DNA of 64,000 nt from Oscheius onirici (taxonomy: Eukaryota > Nematoda > Chromadorea > Rhabditida > Rhabditidae): positions 5,518,001 through 5,582,000 of the forward strand of contig OW051473.1 in NCBI GenBank assembly GCA_932521025.1. The letters are read 5' to 3'. The notes beneath the pieces are model-generated. The model saw only the letters and a list, made by a program, of their open reading frames with translations, searched no databases and was not told the origin of the DNA. This document shows positions 1-9,558 of the stretch, piece after piece; position 1 is the stretch's first letter, and each line of letters starts with the position of its first letter. The position numbers and the translations under genes are program-made.

Positions 1-197
1 ATAGACTCTCCTGGCAGACTAGGGCCAGGCTCGTAGCTGAGGTAGTTGTGGAAAATGAAATTCACTCGCGTTTAGGACATTCTGCAAAAAATCGCAGTAC
101 TGAACGCTATCGTAACATGACCACTTTCAATAGTTTCATAGAAAGAAGACGGATTTTGACACCTATCAACTTCTTTCTGTTTGAGAAAAACTGAGAC

Positions 198-679
198 ATG
201 TACGTTGAATTCCGTCCCCCAGCTCGGCAGAATACAACGGTGCCGTGTCGTCAACATGAGCCTCGCCCCAAACCTATAATTTGGCAGTTCGTCCACTGTG
301 ATTTATCTCCTTCGTCGCATAGTAACGTTCGTGTGAGCATCTTCTCCTCATTTTTCAGTATGATGATCTTCCTTTTCGTTTTCTTCGCAGGTGTCACTTT
401 TGCTCAGAACATGACTGTCCACGATTATCGTGTAACAACTGCCACTGTCAAGCCGATATTGGCTCTTTTTGGATTTCTCTTTATTGTAGTAAGTAACAGG
501 TTGATTTCGATAAGTTGGTTCAGCTGATGATTCTGGCTATAAAAATGTTCAAATGTGGCCGAACAGTGTCCTACGAGAAAGTGGCGCAGCATTGCACCGA
601 ACCACTGCAGCAAGAACGCCAGAAACTCAAAAATAACGCATATGAAAACCCAATAGTCATGGCAGAGACTTCCGTTTAA
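198..679 (+). CDS. 3' end of a probable type I membrane protein (5' end uncertain)
   Basis: Three blocks join in frame: coding up to 330, an intron at 331-390 ending TTCGCA G, coding at 391-488, an intron at 489-523, and coding at 524-679 with stop TAA 677-679. The joined protein has an outer part with two Cys and two N-x-T sequons (NTTVPC, NMTVHD). A hydrophobic segment follows (ILALFGFLFIVVLMILAI) and then a roughly 40-residue cytoplasmic tail ending AYENPIVMAETSV. ATG 198 is the nearest in-frame start. The same frame is also open from base 3 to a TGA at 192, so exon 231-330 could instead be spliced to an upstream exon through the GAG/GTAGTT donor at 41. That would place the true start to the left of the window. 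An AATAAA lies just after the stop, near 704. I do not recognise the family; the NTTVPC pattern would suit an Ig-like fold, but this is a guess. Confidence 0.5.
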
Positions 680-1298
680 TCATGTACCATTGTCTTACGA
701 CACGAATAAAGGTTGTTTTGTGGCAAGAGAGTGATATTCCTTGTACGAGACATTTATTTCTCACACGCTGTGTTACTACTGTGTCAGTACTGTAACGCGA
801 GCTTATAGATGTTTGTTGAGGTTCCAGCATAGTAAAAAGCCATATTTTATTCCTTGTACTTTTTTGTATTCAAGCTATTCCGTCAATCAACCAATGCTTT
901 GAATTCCGCACCACAGCATTTCTACAAGAAACTCGTATTATTCCCAACTCATGATTGCTGTCTATTCTTGTTCCTGCTTTGCCGGGGGCATTCGTTTTTC
1001 CTACGTTTAGTCTCGTCTCGAGTTTAGGCAAAAAGTTGCTGTCATCCAATCTGGTGTAACAGAAAATTCAAATGAAGTAAAAAAGAAAGTTTTGCACCGT
1101 TGCTAACGTCTATCATTTGGCGCTTCCCATATCAATAATTTTTGCAGGTGCATTTTTGGCGTTCTCACTATTAGGCTCTGTTCCTGTGACGTTATAGATA
1201 AGCCTATTATCAAATATTCTTAAGGAATGTTGCAACTGTAGAGCTACTTCCTGACAGCTATGGGAGCTTTGCTCTCACGACATAATCGGACGTCTCAA
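680..1298. other. intergenic, no gene seen
   Basis: AT-rich with stops in all frames. It contains a poly(A)-type AATAAA near 704 that belongs to the preceding gene. No RNA gene or repeat was recognised. Confidence 0.6.
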
Positions 1299-2471
1299 AT
1301 GTTCAAGCTGATCCGTTCTCTACCACCGCACATTTTGATATCTATCATCAAAAAAGTAAGGTACTGGACCCTTAGGCAAAAGAGACAAGTCTAGAGCGAA
1401 CCAAAAGCTGTTGCTCGAATGTACAAGACTTGTAAGCATATCAAACGAATCATTGAAAGTGGACGACGGCAGATCAATGTTCGTACTCCTAATGTACTGG
1501 AGGTGTCGCATGTATTGAACTAGGAAATAGATAATGTATTCATTTTTAGACCGGCTCAGAAATGTTTGTCAGAATGATCCCAACATGGTTTGGAAAAGGA
1601 ACAACTCTACAACTTACGCCGCTCACAAGAGTGACTGATTACTTCCTATTGGTCGACTGTTTCAGACTATCAAAACTAACCATTTTGAGCAATAAGGTAC
1701 TGACTGTAAGTGCAAAACAATGGTTTGAAGGAATATGTTGAAACAACGTTAGAGTTTCTGAATGGAAGCATACGCGTCAACAAAATTTCTTTTGGCGACA
1801 TTGGATTCGACTTTCGCTACATGAAACAGTTGAAGGCTTCTGCTATTGAAATAGACGCCCGTTCTGCTAACTCACCATATCAGCCGACTATCAACCAACT
1901 AAAAAATACAGTAAGACAACCTAGAAATGTTCTCTCATTCCTATTTGTAGCAGGCTGTCACGGTTCGATTAGAAGATCTGCCAACGGAAACAGTATCAGA
2001 AATCTTCGAACAAATCTCGCATTGCCGAACAGTGGACATTTTAAGCAAAAATAACCCTCCAAAGAACACTTTTTGTAATGTTCTGGCTTTGTTAAAGGTA
2101 AAACTTTGCATTACAAAACCAATTAGTTGCAGAAAATGGACAAGGCTAGATGTAGGACCGTTGATGTAAAGATGATTGTTTTCAATCACCAACCTCAATT
2201 GTTTCTGGGCTTTGTGAACAAGCTCTCTTTGGAATATCGAAGTCTATACCAAAGGGACGGATACTACCTTCTATCCAATGTTGCCGCACCATTAAGAATG
2301 CTGATATACATCGAGTGGAATTCTGGTGTCTACATTCGTATGAAGATAAAAAGAATTGAAAGTGAATATCAAGCACTTTCGTTCCTGTCGCAAGAAATAC
2401 CAGTCGATGCGATCAATTATTCGATACTCAAGTGTATGGCCACAGAGGTCAAGAGATTTTGTTCAGTATAG
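1299..2471 (+). CDS. F-box-like protein of the nematode FBA/FTH type
   Basis: A five- to six-exon model reads: ATG 1299 (MFKLIRSLPPHILISIIKK), then SEPKAVARMYKTCKHIKRII, then TGSEMFVRMIPTWFGKG through RLSKLTILSNK, then FLNGSIRVNKISFGDIGF, then QAVTVRLEDLPTETVSEIF, then KMDKARCRTVDVKM to a TAG at 2469-2471. The N-terminus has the LPP..L..II and K.C..IKR pattern of a divergent F-box, which would bind a SKP1-related adaptor in an SCF ubiquitin ligase. The rest looks like the rapidly evolving substrate-side domains of nematode F-box proteins. The intron at about 1697-1754 has a weak acceptor (TTAGAG) and is the least sure junction. An alternative 3' end would splice at the TTGTTCAG near 2466 and run to the TAG at 2572-2574. 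The family assignment rests on pattern only, because such proteins diverge fast. Confidence 0.5.
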
Positions 2472-2699
2472 TAAAGATCTATTTGAATCAGCAGAACGTG
2501 ATCGTCTTTATAATGCGATCACAGAGCCTGAGTGTCACTCAACTGTCTCGCTAGACGCATTCGGCATTGTTTAGTTGTTGTCGTAAATGCCATACGAGCT
2601 TTTCGCAACTAGGTCAACGGCGTCTTGATCATATCGATTTTTCCGACAGCTTCCAGCTTCGCTGTTAGTTTTTTGTGCTTTTGTTGGCAGTCTTCAAAG

Positions 2700-3538
2700 A
2701 TGAACACCATTCGCACAGGACAACGCCCAGCCATGAGGGATATCTGCGCCAAAATGGATGATATTCAGACGGAACTCGATGGTTTGACTCAACAAGAAGC
2801 AGACGAAGTTGTCAAGGTATCCTAATTTCAAATGTTTATATACAAGGTTTAAGGCAGAGGAAGATGCTGATCGTCTGCGTTTTCCTCTCTATGAAAAAAG
2901 GGCTGATATCATTGACAAGATTCCCAATTTTTGGGGCAGGGCTTGGCTCAACCATCCCGTTCTCGGAACTATAGTGAAACCAGAAGAAGTTGAGCTTCTA
3001 CTCGCAATCAAATATCTCGATGTAAGTTCACTTTTTTTTCACTTAAAGAGAAATATTTGCAGATTGATGAGATTGACAACATGACGTCGTTCAAAATCCG
3101 CATATGGTTCAACAGAAACTCATTTTTCACAAATGAAAGGGTACGAGATATTTGCAATTTTATCCGATATAATGTTTTAGGTTGAGAGAACTCTGAGATT
3201 TGTGGAAAACAAAGGATCATCCTTCACAAATCTTAAATGGAAAAAGGGAAAACAGGCAACCTTTGAACAAACAGACGATCCGCCGACCTCTTTCCTACAA
3301 TGGCTTACCTCAACTACTGAGCCCCTTCGTGATACAGCTTCAGAGGTATGTTTTCTGTCAAACTAGCTACAATAATAACTACTTTCAACGCATAAATCAG
3401 GATTTTCAGATAATCAAAAACGATCTTTTCGCCAATCCTGTGAAATACTATCTTTTACCTGGAACTGTACAGTTTAACATACAAATTCCCTCCAGCGCGG
3501 CTTCCGATTCGAGCGAACAGTCCGAAGAACTCATGTAA
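2700..3538 (+). CDS. SET/NAP-family histone chaperone
   Basis: Five exons: 2700-2816, 2854-3021, 3063-3140, 3181-3345 and about 3410-3538. They give roughly 220 aa, close to the size of metazoan SET/TAF-I. The N-terminus is a helix (MDDIQTELDGLTQQEADEV) matching the SET dimerisation helix. It is followed by the diagnostic KRADIIDKIPNFWGRAWLNH block (SET has KR.ELI.KIPNFWVT..NHP), a beta-rich earmuff region (FKIRIWFNRNSFFTNER) and IIKNDLFANPVKYYLLP, matching SET's (V)IKDDLWPNPLQYYLVP. The usual long acidic tail is nearly absent: the protein ends SSAASDSSEQSEELM. The family binds histones and acts in chromatin assembly and PP2A inhibition; in C. elegans the relative spr-2 affects presenilin-locus expression. 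The final intron has two possible acceptors, which differ by three codons (DFQ). Confidence 0.85.
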
Positions 3539-3977
3539 ATACTGATCTTTGCGGTAGAAGGATGATACTCCTTGTTTGTAAGTAATTTCATTGTTTTGTT
3601 GTGATAAAGTTTTTGAATATAACTGTTAAACACGGCTTAACAACGACCGCACAGAACACAATAATACTAGAAAACTCTAGACAACCTGTTTGTTATGACT
3701 CATTTTTGAGTATTTCTAGGAAGATGGAAACAGTATACGCTGACAAAAGTCATGTATTGTTCACTGTTCAACCACAGCCGAAGTTTGAATCATCTCTCCG
3801 CCTGTTTTTTCAGTTATGAAATCACATTCCTCTTCAATGCAGCTGTTTCTCGGTTGTTTGTCTTTTTAACGGTAAGCGCGCCCCAGGTCGATACATGAAT
3901 TTTTCGTCTGTTTACCGTTTAAAGCAGTCCGCTTTTGCTAAAATCAGTGCTTTTCTGTACTCAATTCTTCCAGAGTT
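3539..3977. other. short intergenic stretch between the SET and ANCHR genes
   Basis: AT-rich and without a supported exon. An open stretch at about 3721-3819 has no splice context and no recognisable product. TCTTCCAG lies just before the next gene's ATG and could accept a spliced leader. Confidence 0.5.
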
Positions 3978-5443
3978 ATGCCATCTGGCTGTTGTTCGAA
4001 TTGCAGAACAAAATACTCCTTTTTAAATCCAGAGGTAGGAATTTTATAAACAATATTATACTTTTTAGAACGGCTGTTCAAGTTGTGCCTTCTCTTTTTG
4101 CTCAAAATGCATCGGGTACAAGGCTATGATGCCACGCCTAGCCGACAAACCAGTTTCTGTTTGTTATTCTTGTTATCAGAAGTTAAATGACCAAAAAGTG
4201 AAGCAAGCCGTACAGGTAGGATCAATTTTCATTAATTACACCTATTTTTTCAGCCACCCACTATTCCTCCACCTCAGCAGCCAAACAATATGCGATGGTG
4301 GGGAAACGACTTACCTCCTCCGTCACTACGACAGCAGGGTAAGCTTAATTCATTTTGTTTTTAAATTACAAAACAGGCAATCCGAGACCAATGGCTCAGG
4401 CTCGTCGAAAGCAGCCCCCTCCAAAGCCTACAGAAAAAGAAGAGGAGCATACTTTGGATCCGTTTGTTCAAGAGTACGAGAAACGATTGACTGCGTTGAG
4501 AGAAAGCGGTAAGATTCAATTTCTTTTATTCACAATATGCGGATATTTTCAGATGTACCAAAAGTGATTCCAACTGTAGAAGAAATAGAAACTCGTTTGG
4601 CGGCGTTAAGGGAATGTGACGTCGAGTTGGTGCGCAATCCGAGAACTGTAAGTTGTACTTCACTCTCATATTCTCTATAATTTTTTCTTGTAGTTGTTTG
4701 ACACTTCTGGCAACAACATTCAAGGAAACGATCCACTGGAACTGATGAAAAATGCCAAGGCGAGAGCACAATTGTACGATCAGTGAGCATTCCTTTTTTT
4801 ATTTTTTATTCAAACATTTCAGCTATGATCCGAACAATGTCATGCAAAGAAGATTCAATGAACTGAAAGAAGGACCAACAAATGATGTTGAAATGTCTGA
4901 TGATCCTGCTCGCCTGTCAATGGTGTCAGGCGCTACGGATTTCAGTGAAACTACAAAGGAAGAGTTGGAGCAAATAAACAAGTAAGAACCATACTTTCTT
5001 TCATTTTTGTTTAGGTTGATGAATGAGGCTGAGAAAAGTGTTAAAGCGGCTGAAGAACAGCTTAAGAACGACGCTTCTATACAGAAAGAGCTCACTCATG
5101 TTATGGCCAGAGGTTTATTATTTCTTTAGGCTTTATTATCTTGTCTATTCAGCCAGACAAAAGTCTCTAGATGTTGACAAGACAAACAACCAGGTGCAGA
5201 ACGAGTTTTCAAGATTCTGGGAACGACAAGCAGAAAAACAAGTTCGTATCATTTTCTTCACACATTTCACTGACGTTTCAGAATGCAGTTGATGACTCAG
5301 ACGACGATGCTGACGATGAAACTTTAAGAAAAATAGTCGCCGAGGCGGAAGCAACTCCCGATGAACCTGCACCTCCTCCCCAACAAGAAAACTCGAGTCC
5401 TCAGAAGAAGAAAAACTTTTTCAACAAACTTTTTAAACGGTAA
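3978..5443 (+). CDS. abscission/NoCut checkpoint regulator, ANCHR/ZFYVE19-like
   Basis: The protein starts MPSGCCSNCRTKYSF and continues with paired Cys motifs (CSSC, CSKC, CYSC) that form a FYVE-type double zinc finger of the ZFYVE19 class (residues about 1-65). The linker is proline-rich. Two MIM1-like motifs follow, EYEKRLTALRES and EEIETRLAALREC. They match the (E/D)xxLxxRLxxL pattern by which ANCHR and ESCRT-III tails bind the MIT domains of VPS4. A helical region (LMNEAEKSVKAAEEQL...) and an acidic segment (DDSDDDADDETLRKIVAE) lead to a basic C-terminus NFFNKLFKR. About nine exons are in consistent phase, and the stop is TAA at the end of the feature. In animals ANCHR holds VPS4 at the midbody ring and delays abscission when chromatin is trapped. 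Role by homology; the family call is strong. Confidence 0.85.
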
Positions 5444-5865
5444 TTATCCATCAGAGATCTCTTTCACTTAACATGGTAGCTTTGTTGTTTCACACGTGTA
5501 GACCCTAAATCACTTTTATAAACTTGTCAAGTGATCATAGAGCGTGCCTTCCTATGACTAGCCTTCGTGTGCGGGTGACCTTTCTTTTCTAAAAACGTCA
5601 ACAACAATGGCAGCAATCGATTACAGAAATAGATCGAAATAGAGTGTACTATTAATAGAAAATCAAAGAGACACAATCGAAAGGAAAGCGCATACAAAAC
5701 TTCTTGCAACGAGAGGGTAGTTCAACTTTTTTATATATAGCGCGTTCTGAGAATGGAAATGGTATCTGATCATCACGCCTCTGTAAAATTTCAAATTCGT
5801 AGAGATTCATTATTCAATAATAAAACAAGCTTTGATGATTTTTCTCAGCGCTGAGATCATAGCAT
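5444..5865. other. convergent intergenic region (ANCHR and RRM gene 3' ends)
   Basis: Holds the 3' UTRs of the plus-strand ANCHR gene and the minus-strand RRM gene. AATAAT and AATAAA lie near 5814-5822 on the plus strand. On the minus strand the RRM gene's AATAAA overlaps its own stop codon (complement of about 5864-5870). Nothing else was seen. Confidence 0.55.
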
Positions 5866-6580
5866 TTATTTGTTGGCAAAGTTGACGCGGAGAGAGCGTC
5901 CCATGAACTCGGCTCCGTTGAGGCTATTTACGGCAGCTTCGGCTCCTTCGGCCTCGGCGTACTCGCAGAACCCGAATCCCTTAGCGCGTCCAGTTTCGCG
6001 GTCGTAGACGATTCTGTAAAAAGTTATTAATAATCATAAGAAGAAATTGATACCTGACGTTGGTTACGTGTCCGCATTGGTTGAAGAACTGTCCGACGTC
6101 ATTTTCGGTGGTCTTGTAAGGAAGGTTTCCGACTGAACAGAAACGGTGAGGTTTGAAAAACTGCTTTGATTTGAATGTAACCATCTCATGTGCTGATAAG
6201 GCCGTTACAGACGAAGGCACCCTAACCTAACTGAAAACTACGAAAAATTCTCAGTAGAGAATTTCGACTTGATCGGGGATCATGCAGAACGGTTGCGTCA
6301 TTTGTCAAACGTTTTTAAGATTTGTTTTTCAACACAACTGTTCTAATTATAAGGCCATTACCCAAGTCAATCAAGGCTACCATTTCATTGTCGGCTCGAT
6401 GTCGATGCCCTCGGCTCACTGGCTGCAGTTTTAAGGTATTTTTAGACCACATTGTGTGCCGTAGTCCCTGTAAAGGAAATCTCGATGAGTGGACCCAGAG
6501 ACAACAAAGATGTAGTTGAACGTCCGAGAAAACTTACCGTAGACGGAGTGACGGACAGCAGGAGCGGCTTCAGCAGACAT
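5866..6580 (-). CDS. single-RRM RNA-binding protein (R09B3.3-like), 89 aa
   Basis: Three exons on the minus strand (6538-6580, 6054-6132, 5866-6013) give exactly 90 codons including stop. The protein is one RNA recognition motif: SVYVGNLPYKTTENDV contains RNP2 (VYVGNL), and GRAKGFGFCEYAEAEGAEAA contains RNP1 (KGFGFCEY). It stops after LNGAEFMGRSLRVNFANK, so nothing flanks the RRM. The IVYDRETGRAKGFGF core resembles the N-terminal RRM of cleavage stimulation factor CSTF2, but the hinge and C-terminal CSTF2 domains are absent. C. elegans has comparable stand-alone RRM proteins (R09B3.2/R09B3.3). A role in RNA binding is clear; the exact target is unknown. Confidence 0.85.
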
Positions 6581-6599
6581 GATGCTTGGACGATGGAAT

Positions 6600-6767
6600 C
6601 GAACTGGATGGGCCCACACACAGCACTCTTGCCTGCCGCAGCGCGAGCCACCTGCGTCGCGGTTTTTAAGAAAAAAGGAGACGCACCAACACTTTGAACA
6701 GAGCCGATAGCCAGGCAACCGTACCTTGGGCTACCTGATCCAGAGAATAAATTTGAACAGGAGCCAT
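6600..6767 (-). CDS. possible upstream mini-ORF or 5' exon pair before the RRM gene
   Basis: On the minus strand ATG at 6765-6767 opens MAPVQIYSLDQ and is followed by a GTAGCC donor. After an intron ending GACGCAG the reading resumes VARAAAGKSAVCGPIQFDSI VQAS. The frame then passes over, but does not match, the frame of the RRM gene's own ATG at 6580. The codon use and splice signals look protein-like. It could be the first cistron of a dicistronic transcript, an upstream ORF that limits RRM translation, or a chance reading. No family was recognised. Confidence 0.3.
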
Positions 6768-7553
6768 TGTCAGGTTATCTAACGGTTGTTGGATCTCACA
6801 GACGCGGAGAAAAGAACGTTAGGCTGAAATCAAACACTTGAGATTTCTATAAGAGTTATTTAAAGGGTGACTCCGGAACACTGTTGATGAAACTGACTTT
6901 TAGCCCAACAATATGTTATGAACGGAACAATTCTTAGATATGGTGAAAGTAAAAAATTATAACGGATAATTCGAAAACCCTCTGAGAAAAATTGTATGCT
7001 TTTTATTAAATAAACCAAACTACCGTTTTGTTTGACGACCATTCTACAGGAAGCAGTTTTAGAAACGTCAGAAGATTGCACTTTTTGCTTGCAAGAAAGT
7101 CGTTGTGGTTGCAGGGACCAGTCAGAGATACCAGGCAGGATTCGAATATCATATAGAAATTTCATTCGAATATAGAAATTTTAACTCTTGGTTGTTCTGA
7201 ACTCATGTAAACGGTAACCGGGTTCGGTAACAGTACAGCGACCGGTTGTACTTCGGTACATGACACCGCTTGCACAGTAGCCGAAGTGTTTAAATCATCG
7301 CTGTGAATATTCGCCTTCGTATAAGCACCATTTCCAACATGTTTTTTTCACGCCCAAAACCATAATACTGTCGAAAGCGTGTATTTGTCGTGCGTCCGTT
7401 TAGTTTGTTCATTTGCCATTGATTGTATTCAACGGCGAATGCAGTGCTAGCTCCACTTGGAGATCATCAGACTGGCTAAAGTGACTATTTGCCCGTTTGT
7501 GGCTCTGCTTCGGAAATCGATCTGTTTCCCACTCACTCTTATCACCTACGGGA
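6768..7553. other. intergenic promoter region between divergent genes
   Basis: About 790 nt separating the minus-strand RRM gene from the plus-strand MCFD2-like gene. It is AT-rich, and short open stretches show no splice support. No RNA gene was recognised. Confidence 0.5.
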
Positions 7554-8066
7554 ATGCTACGTATCCCTCTGGTTCTGGTCGTTGTTCTACTAGGCAAGTT
7601 TATTGAAAGTTTATCTAATGAGGAGATCTTCAGGGGCAGTAGTTTCTCTTGATGATAAACATTTCGGAGGTAATGCTGAGGTCCACGATCAAGCGTAAGT
7701 CTGGGTTATGTTAGTCTACGTCACTTTAAAGACACGTCAAACAACACATGGAAGACAAGATCGACGTTAGCAAAATGACCGAGGAACAGACTAGATTTTA
7801 CTACTTTTCTATGCACGATCTCAACAAAGACGGGTTAATCGATGGAATCGAGATTTTGAAAGCTTTGACGCACGATCACGAAAATGAGAAAGGTAAGAGT
7901 AATAATAGAAGCCGTGGTTTTCAATGGTTTTTAAGGCCCTGGTATTCCATACGAAGACGAGGACAAGCTCATCACAATGATCGACGCTGTTCTGACTGAT
8001 CTCGATGCAAATGGAGACGGTCTGGTTGACTACGCCGAGTACAGCCGAAAACACGCAGGTCAATAA
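7554..8066 (+). CDS. MCFD2-like EF-hand secretory-pathway protein (copy A)
   Basis: Four exons, 7554-7593, 7634-7694, 7732-7892 and 7936-8066, give 130 aa. The first is a signal peptide (MLRIPLVLVVVLLG). HFGG and HVKQHMEDKI match the conserved lead-in of MCFD2. Two EF-hands follow with intact 12-residue loops: DLNKDGLIDGIE (in FYYFSMHDLNKDGL) and DANGDGLVDYAE. In animals MCFD2 binds Ca2+ in the ER and works with the lectin LMAN1 to export cargo glycoproteins. Intron 1 would use a GC donor in an excellent context (AG/GCAAGT) and end CTTCAG; GT alternatives leave introns of 25-31 nt or a stop. The stop codon lies inside the AATAAA of a palindrome shared with the convergent gene. A paralogue (copy B) lies 1.5 kb to the right on the other strand. 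Confidence 0.85.
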
Positions 8067-8074
8067 ATTTATTG
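8061..8074. promoter_or_regulatory. palindromic bidirectional poly(A)/stop signal
   Basis: CAATAAATTTATTG is a perfect 14-bp palindrome. On the plus strand it carries the TAA stop (8064-8066) and AATAAA of MCFD2-like copy A. On the minus strand the same bases carry the TAA stop (8069-8071) and AATAAA of the unrecognised neighbour. The two coding regions are separated by two bases. Confidence 0.7.
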
Positions 8075-9168
8075 TTTTCCCGATTTAAAATCTTCGTCCA
8101 GTAGTTGAGCTATTGCGTTTCCTTCTTCTTTCGTCGGTATTTCATCTGAGTTTATATCAAGTTTAATAATAACGCATCATATACCTATTCCTAGTATCTT
8201 TCGAGTCCAGTCAATGTGTTTCCAACGACCAGTAGTCACCAATCCAATTATATTTCCGTCATCAACGGCTTGGAAAGGTTCGTCCTAAATGGGGAATGTA
8301 TCTAAAAGTCGAAAGTTATACTTTTTCGATGGGGAAGCTTGTAGATACAGTCGTAGTGCGGACTGTACTTTTAACGTCATGAAGTGACGTTTGCAACAAA
8401 TCACCAATTTGAAACAGTAAGCTCGGCGCTGAAGACAATTCTATGTAACCAGAAGTAAACATACCAGGTATGCTATTGACAAGGCGAGCGAAACTTCTTG
8501 CTCCACTTCTGAACAGTACTGGGTCGTATTCGAAATTTATTTCCTCTCTGTCCGATGTTCTAGAGAAAAGATTTCAGTAGTTTATCAATATCAAACCTAT
8601 GTTCGTTCCAAGTACCTGCATAACTTGTTGGGGCAGATTCTTCAATTTTAGGTGTCAACTGATATGATTTGTTCAAATACGACTTTTCCCTTTCCCAGTC
8701 AATACTATTGTTCATAACAGACGCTACAGTTTTCACCAGCGACATCCACGGGCTTTCTGGCTGAACATTCTCGGCTTTCACCTAAGTAAGTGTTTAGTTT
8801 TGGCACTTTCTTCATACAGGCATAAATGTGTTAGTGATAGGTTGCTGATTGTAGTTTGAAAACATTGGAACTGAGCCGCTCAAACCGTAAAGCGGAGAAG
8901 ACTCCATTGATGACATTGGTGGAGAAGGAGGGACAGAGAGCACAGGCCCTCCAATGGGTACATTGAAAGACTGCGGAGGCTGAAAGTGTCGTGTTGTATA
9001 AAAATAAGTCTTTTACCCAAAAAGGTATGTAACTGAATGATTTTTGAAGAATCGTTACTAGAAATAGGAAGTTACGCATGGACATTGTAGTCACTTGAAC
9101 ACACCCGTGTGGAATGACCACTTCAAGCTCACGATCCTCGGTGACCACCCACTCGGTATTTTTTTGGG
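8069..9168 (-). CDS. unrecognised conserved-looking protein with proline-rich middle
   Basis: A multi-exon minus-strand model in consistent phase. It reads from about 9168 (ISQKNTEWVVTEDRELEVVI), through a Pro/Ser-rich piece (PPQSFNVPIGGP, VPPSPPMSSMESSPLYGL), then ESPWMSLVKTVASVMNNSID, TSDREEINFEYDPVLFRSGA, PGMFTSGYIELSSAPSLLFQ, IGDLLQTSLHDVKS, and GLVTTGRWKHIDWTRKIL, to LLDEDFKSGKQ and a TAA at 8069-8071. The 5' exon(s) with the start codon are not identified; no good ATG precedes the first exon. It has no signal peptide, membrane segment or Cys pattern. Introns are 37-50 nt. I do not recognise the family. The 3' end abuts the MCFD2-like copy A head-on. Confidence 0.55.
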
Positions 9169-9286
9169 AAATCTATGACATGTTTCGTACCTACAAAAAA
9201 TGTGTTTACCCTTTAGTACAAGTTTTCGCAGTTCAGAAGCGAATATGAAGTGAAACGTTTATTGATAGTGAAAATGAAGAAGAGAA

Positions 9287-9508
9287 ATGACCCAATGGAG
9301 AGAAAATATCACAATACTATGCTTTTTGATGTATATTATGACTGAGAAAGTAATATGCCATAATGGAAAAGACGTACGTATTCAGATAGCAGCCATAGAA
9401 AGTATCGAAGAGGTTGAGTTGGCATACAGGAAAAACGGACAACAGCACCTGACATACTGGAAAATGAGGAGGAAATACGCCCAGAACCCAGATTACAGAA
9501 ATAAATAG
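9287..9508 (+). CDS. possible small single-exon protein, 73 aa
   Basis: An uninterrupted ORF starts at an ATG and ends TAG. It has a hydrophobic N-terminal stretch (ITILCFLMYIM) followed by a charged segment (VRIQIAAIESIEEVELAYRK) and a basic tail (KMRRKYAQNPDYRNK). It lies between the 5' side of the unrecognised minus gene and the 3' end of MCFD2-like copy B. The composition is protein-like, but there is no splice support and no family match, so it could be chance. Confidence 0.3.
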   Translation: MTQWRENITILCFLMYIMTEKVICHNGKDVRIQIAAIESIEEVELAYRKNGQQHLTYWKMRRKYAQNPDYRNK

Positions 9509-9558
9509 CTCTAAAATGCTAGACGGGATGGGTGAAGATGTCGTTATTTTTCTACGGC

